Source: Treponema bryantii NK4A124 (GTDB lineage Bacteria; Spirochaetota; Spirochaetia; Treponematales; Treponemataceae). From it: 63,940 nt of DNA. The position numbers and the translations under genes are program-made. Below are positions 61,831 through 63,940 of the stretch, piece by piece (the first letter of the stretch is position 1; the number at the start of each line of letters is the position of its first letter). Below the pieces are notes generated by a model, which was not told where the DNA came from, did not search any database, and was given only the letters and a program-made list of their open reading frames with translations. The DNA lies in assembly GCF_000421345.1 (NCBI RefSeq), contig NZ_ATWV01000015.1:1-63940 (forward strand), given 5' to 3'.

Positions 61831-63624
61831 ATGACATTAAAAGATTTACAGATTGGACAGTCTGGATGCATTTCTAAGGTTGGCGGAAACGGTGAGCTTC
61901 GCCAGCACTTTCTTGATATGGGTGTAATTCCGGGTACGGTGATTACTAAAATTAAAACAGCTCCTATGGGAGACCCTGTTGAGTTTGATGTAAGCGGTTA
62001 TGAGCTTACCATGCGCCTTGATGATGCTGCGAAAATTGAAGTTGAAGCAGAAAATTCGGTGGTTGAGTGCCCGTCAGGGCGTATCGAAACCACCGGCGGT
62101 GCAACCGAGCACCCAGGGCTTGGTGAAGGCGGACGCTTCCACGCTAAGGACGACGGCGACCCGCTTCCTGCCGGCACTACCCTTACCTATGCCCTTGTGG
62201 GAAATCAGAACTGCGGTAAGACTACCCTTTTTAATCAGCTTACAGGTTCAAACCAGCATGTGGGAAATTTCCCTGGCGTAACCGTAGACCGCAAGGACGG
62301 ACAGATTCGCGGACAGGCAAATACTCTGGTAACCGACCTGCCCGGCATTTATTCCATGTCGCCTTATACGAGTGAAGAAATCATTTCACGCAATTTTGTA
62401 TTAAACGAAAAGCCTAAGGGAATTATTAATATAGTAGACGCAACTAATATCGAACGAAACCTTTACCTTACCATGCAGCTGCTTGAGATGGACGTGCCTA
62501 TGGTAATTGCCTTGAATATGATGGATGAGGTTACCGGCAACGGCGGCTCTGTAGATGTAAACAAGATGGAGGAGCTGCTGGGGGTTCCGGTTATTCCTAT
62601 TTCTGCGGCAAAAAATCAGGGTGTTGATGAGCTTATTAAGCACGCTATTCACGTTGCACACTTTCAGGAAAAACCTCTTCGTCAGGATTTTTGTGATGAA
62701 AATACAGGCGGTGGTGCGGTTCACCGTGCCCTGCATGCGGTAATTCATTTGATTCAGGATCACGCAGAAAAAGCCGGCATTCCGGTCCGCTTTGCAGCAA
62801 GTAAACTGCTGGAAGGTGACAAGAGAATTGTTCATCAGCTTGATTTGGACCTGAACGAAAAAGAAACCCTTGAGCACATTGCCCTGCAGATGGAAAATGA
62901 ACGCGGCCTCGACCGCTCTGCCGCAATTGCAGACATGCGCTATGCTTACATCCGTAAGGTTTGCAGCCAGACTGTTCATAAGCCTCACGAAAGCCGGGAG
63001 CGGGTCCGCTCTCAAAAAATTGACGCCCTGCTTACCGGCAAGTACACAGCCATTCCGCTTTTTATTCTGATTATGGCGGGCGTTTTCTTTTTGACCTTTA
63101 ATGTAATCGGTGCCTTTTTGCAGGGGCTTCTGGAGCAGGGAATTGATGCGCTCACAGGTCTGGTTGATTCTGGCCTTAGCGCAGTTGGCGTAAACGAGGT
63201 TTTACACGCCCTTATTATCGATGGTATTTTCGCCGGCGTAGGCAGCGTGCTTTCCTTCCTGCCTGTTATTGTTACCCTCTTTTTATTTTTATCGCTGCTG
63301 GAAGATTCGGGCTACATTGCCCGCGTTGCCTTTGTAATGGATACGCTGCTTAGAAAAATCGGTTTGTCAGGCCGCAGCATTGTTCCTCTTTTGATTGGCT
63401 TTGGCTGTACGGTTCCGGCAGTTATGTCTACACGAATCTTACCTAGCGAGCGCGACCGAAAGATGACAATTCTTTTGACTCCTTTTATGAGCTGTACCGC
63501 AAAGCTTCCTATTTATGCATTCTTTACCGCTGCCTTCTTCCCCGGACGAGGAGGCCTTATTATGACAGGCTTGTATGTCCTTGGAATTATTGTGGGTATT
63601 CTTGCTGCCCTGCTTTACCGTTGA
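61831..63624 (+). CDS. feoB: FeoA-FeoB ferrous iron transporter fusion, cut short by an IS element
   Basis: A single reading frame joins FeoA (about 1-75; MTLKDLQIGQSGCISKV) and FeoB. The FeoB G domain starts near residue 120, with G1 NQNCGKTTLFNQL, G3 DLPGIYSM and G4 NMMD, and is followed by a helical region. The membrane domain starts near residue 405 and contains RVAFVMDTLLRKIGLSGRS and the Cys motif IGFGCTVPAVM. Reading ends after ALLYR at a TGA that belongs to the inserted IS, so the last part of the membrane domain (roughly 150-200 residues in the family) is lost. Iron uptake by this protein is probably abolished. ATG 61831 follows AGGGG; the in-frame ATG at 61816 lies in a palindrome. 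The linker contains a translated palindrome. Confidence 0.9.
   Translation: MTLKDLQIGQSGCISKVGGNGELRQHFLDMGVIPGTVITKIKTAPMGDPVEFDVSGYELTMRLDDAAKIEVEAENSVVECPSGRIETTGGATEHPGLGEGGRFHAKDDGDPLPAGTTLTYALVGNQNCGKTTLFNQLTGSNQHVGNFPGVTVDRKDGQIRGQANTLVTDLPGIYSMSPYTSEEIISRNFVLNEKPKGIINIVDATNIERNLYLTMQLLEMDVPMVIALNMMDEVTGNGGSVDVNKMEELLGVPVIPISAAKNQGVDELIKHAIHVAHFQEKPLRQDFCDENTGGGAVHRALHAVIHLIQDHAEKAGIPVRFAASKLLEGDKRIVHQLDLDLNEKETLEHIALQMENERGLDRSAAIADMRYAYIRKVCSQTVHKPHESRERVRSQKIDALLTGKYTAIPLFILIMAGVFFLTFNVIGAFLQGLLEQGIDALTGLVDSGLSAVGVNEVLHALIIDGIFAGVGSVLSFLPVIVTLFLFLSLLEDSGYIARVAFVMDTLLRKIGLSGRSIVPLLIGFGCTVPAVMSTRILPSERDRKMTILLTPFMSCTAKLPIYAFFTAAFFPGRGGLIMTGLYVLGIIVGILAALLYR
62058..62094. repeat. Family A palindrome inside the feoAB coding sequence
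   Basis: A complete copy (GGTGGTTGAGTGCCC...GTATCGAAACCACC with a GCCC/GGGC stem) lies in frame between the FeoA and FeoB parts and encodes about 12 residues around VVECPSGRIETT. Its core is nearly identical to the intergenic copy at 21391. Confidence 0.92.
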
Positions 63625-63940
63625 ACTGACCCCAGAAAGTTAGACACTTTTTGGAGGTTAGGAAATGGGATTTACGCTTCAACATCCGATTGACTTGAGA
63701 GTAAAGGTTTTGGCAGAATACAAGGCAGGAGTTGTCGGTTACAAAACACTTGCAGTCAAATATGGGCTGCCGCGAGATACCGTAAGGTATTGGGTTTTGC
63801 AACAAAGAGACGGCAGAGGATTGCCTGTGGATACCAAAAACGAAAAAACTATCATTGATGAACAGAAGGATATTGAATACTACAAAACAGAAGCAGAATA
63901 CTGGAAAGCCTACGCAAAGAAACTTGAAGCAATAAGGTTT
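63622..63940 (+). mobile_element. IS3-family (IS150-like) insertion sequence, left part
   Basis: The left end TGAACTGACCCCAGAAAGTT resembles the TG-starting terminal repeats of IS150-group elements. It is followed at once by a GGAGG site and orfA. It interrupts feoB; the right end and the 3-bp target duplication lie beyond the window. Confidence 0.9.
63665..63940 (+). CDS. IS3-family transposase OrfA, partial
   Basis: Ninety-two codons are visible to the window edge with no stop. The start has GGAGG 7 nt upstream. The protein begins MGFTLQHPIDLRVKVLAEYK and contains the helix-turn-helix of IS3/IS150 OrfA (GYKTLAVKYGLPRDTVRYWV), followed by a coiled region (EAEYWKAYAKKLEAIRF), the usual leucine-zipper-like part before the OrfA/OrfB frameshift. 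It binds the IS ends. OrfB with the DDE domain should follow outside the window. Confidence 0.9.
   Translation, partial: MGFTLQHPIDLRVKVLAEYKAGVVGYKTLAVKYGLPRDTVRYWVLQQRDGRGLPVDTKNEKTIIDEQKDIEYYKTEAEYWKAYAKKLEAIRF

Overview
The window is chromosomal DNA of a low-GC spirochaete, most likely a gut- or rumen-type Treponema. The reasons are the 16S rRNA 5' end on the minus strand at the left edge, a UPF0164 outer-membrane protein beside a receptor-like SpoIIE phosphatase and a TPR lipoprotein-like partner (a neighbourhood I associate with treponemes), an infC-rpmI-rplT-zapA cluster, and many HD-GYP/GGDEF/PilZ/SpoIIE signalling proteins. Identifications come from reading the sequence only; no database search was run.

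Layout. 1-640: 5' end of 16S, its leader with boxA and promoter. 641-10912: DJ-1 protein, a three-gene minus operon (TPR-like secreted protein, 1575-aa receptor phosphatase, small helical protein) and a divergent UPF0164 gene. 10920-19552: GH57-like/DUF4912 pair, a probable small RNA, an HD-GYP protein, a degenerate aldo-keto reductase, glyS, a PilZ protein and dus. 19645-28348: DUF975/sppA, an RNA methyltransferase, infC-rpmI-rplT-coiled coil-zapA-DUF188, GAF/HD-GYP, RsmB-like and GH3 genes. 28405-37807: SDR, pncB, a membrane-tethered SARP-like regulator, a DUF285/InlB-repeat lipoprotein, a TtcA-like gene and a two-component operon. 37942-41611: an accessory island with a PD-(D/E)XK-like protein, a zinc-ribbon/LRR/TM protein, a gene remnant and an AbiE toxin-antitoxin pair. 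41767-48023: GGGtGRT/NifU-like pair, two tandem membrane SpoIIE phosphatases, argG. 48129-61710: MoxR/VWA pair, secreted proteins, chemoreceptor, sugar-sensor diguanylate cyclase, udp, an aconitase-family hydratase and a Dcu transporter. 61831-63940: a FeoA-FeoB fusion cut by an IS3-family element that runs off the window.

How the genes work together. Cyclic-di-GMP turnover and reading are represented by one GGDEF protein with a LacI-like sugar sensor, two HD-GYP proteins (one with an altered HD motif) and a PilZ protein. Three SpoIIE-type phosphatases with different sensor halves suggest partner-switching control. Translation and cell division are represented by the ribosomal/ZapA cluster, glyS, dus and the RNA methyltransferases.

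The most striking observations are: (i) many transcription units have a -10 box only 4-12 nt before ATG and no Shine-Dalgarno sequence, so leaderless mRNAs appear common here; (ii) a six-TM protein ends in a SARP-type DNA-binding domain, and three 14-bp direct repeats at exact 32-bp spacing lie upstream of the nearby lipoprotein gene; (iii) a G8 tract lies in a sensor kinase gene; (iv) a palindromic dispersed repeat is translated inside the FeoA-FeoB linker; and (v) several enzymes keep their fold but lack catalytic residues.
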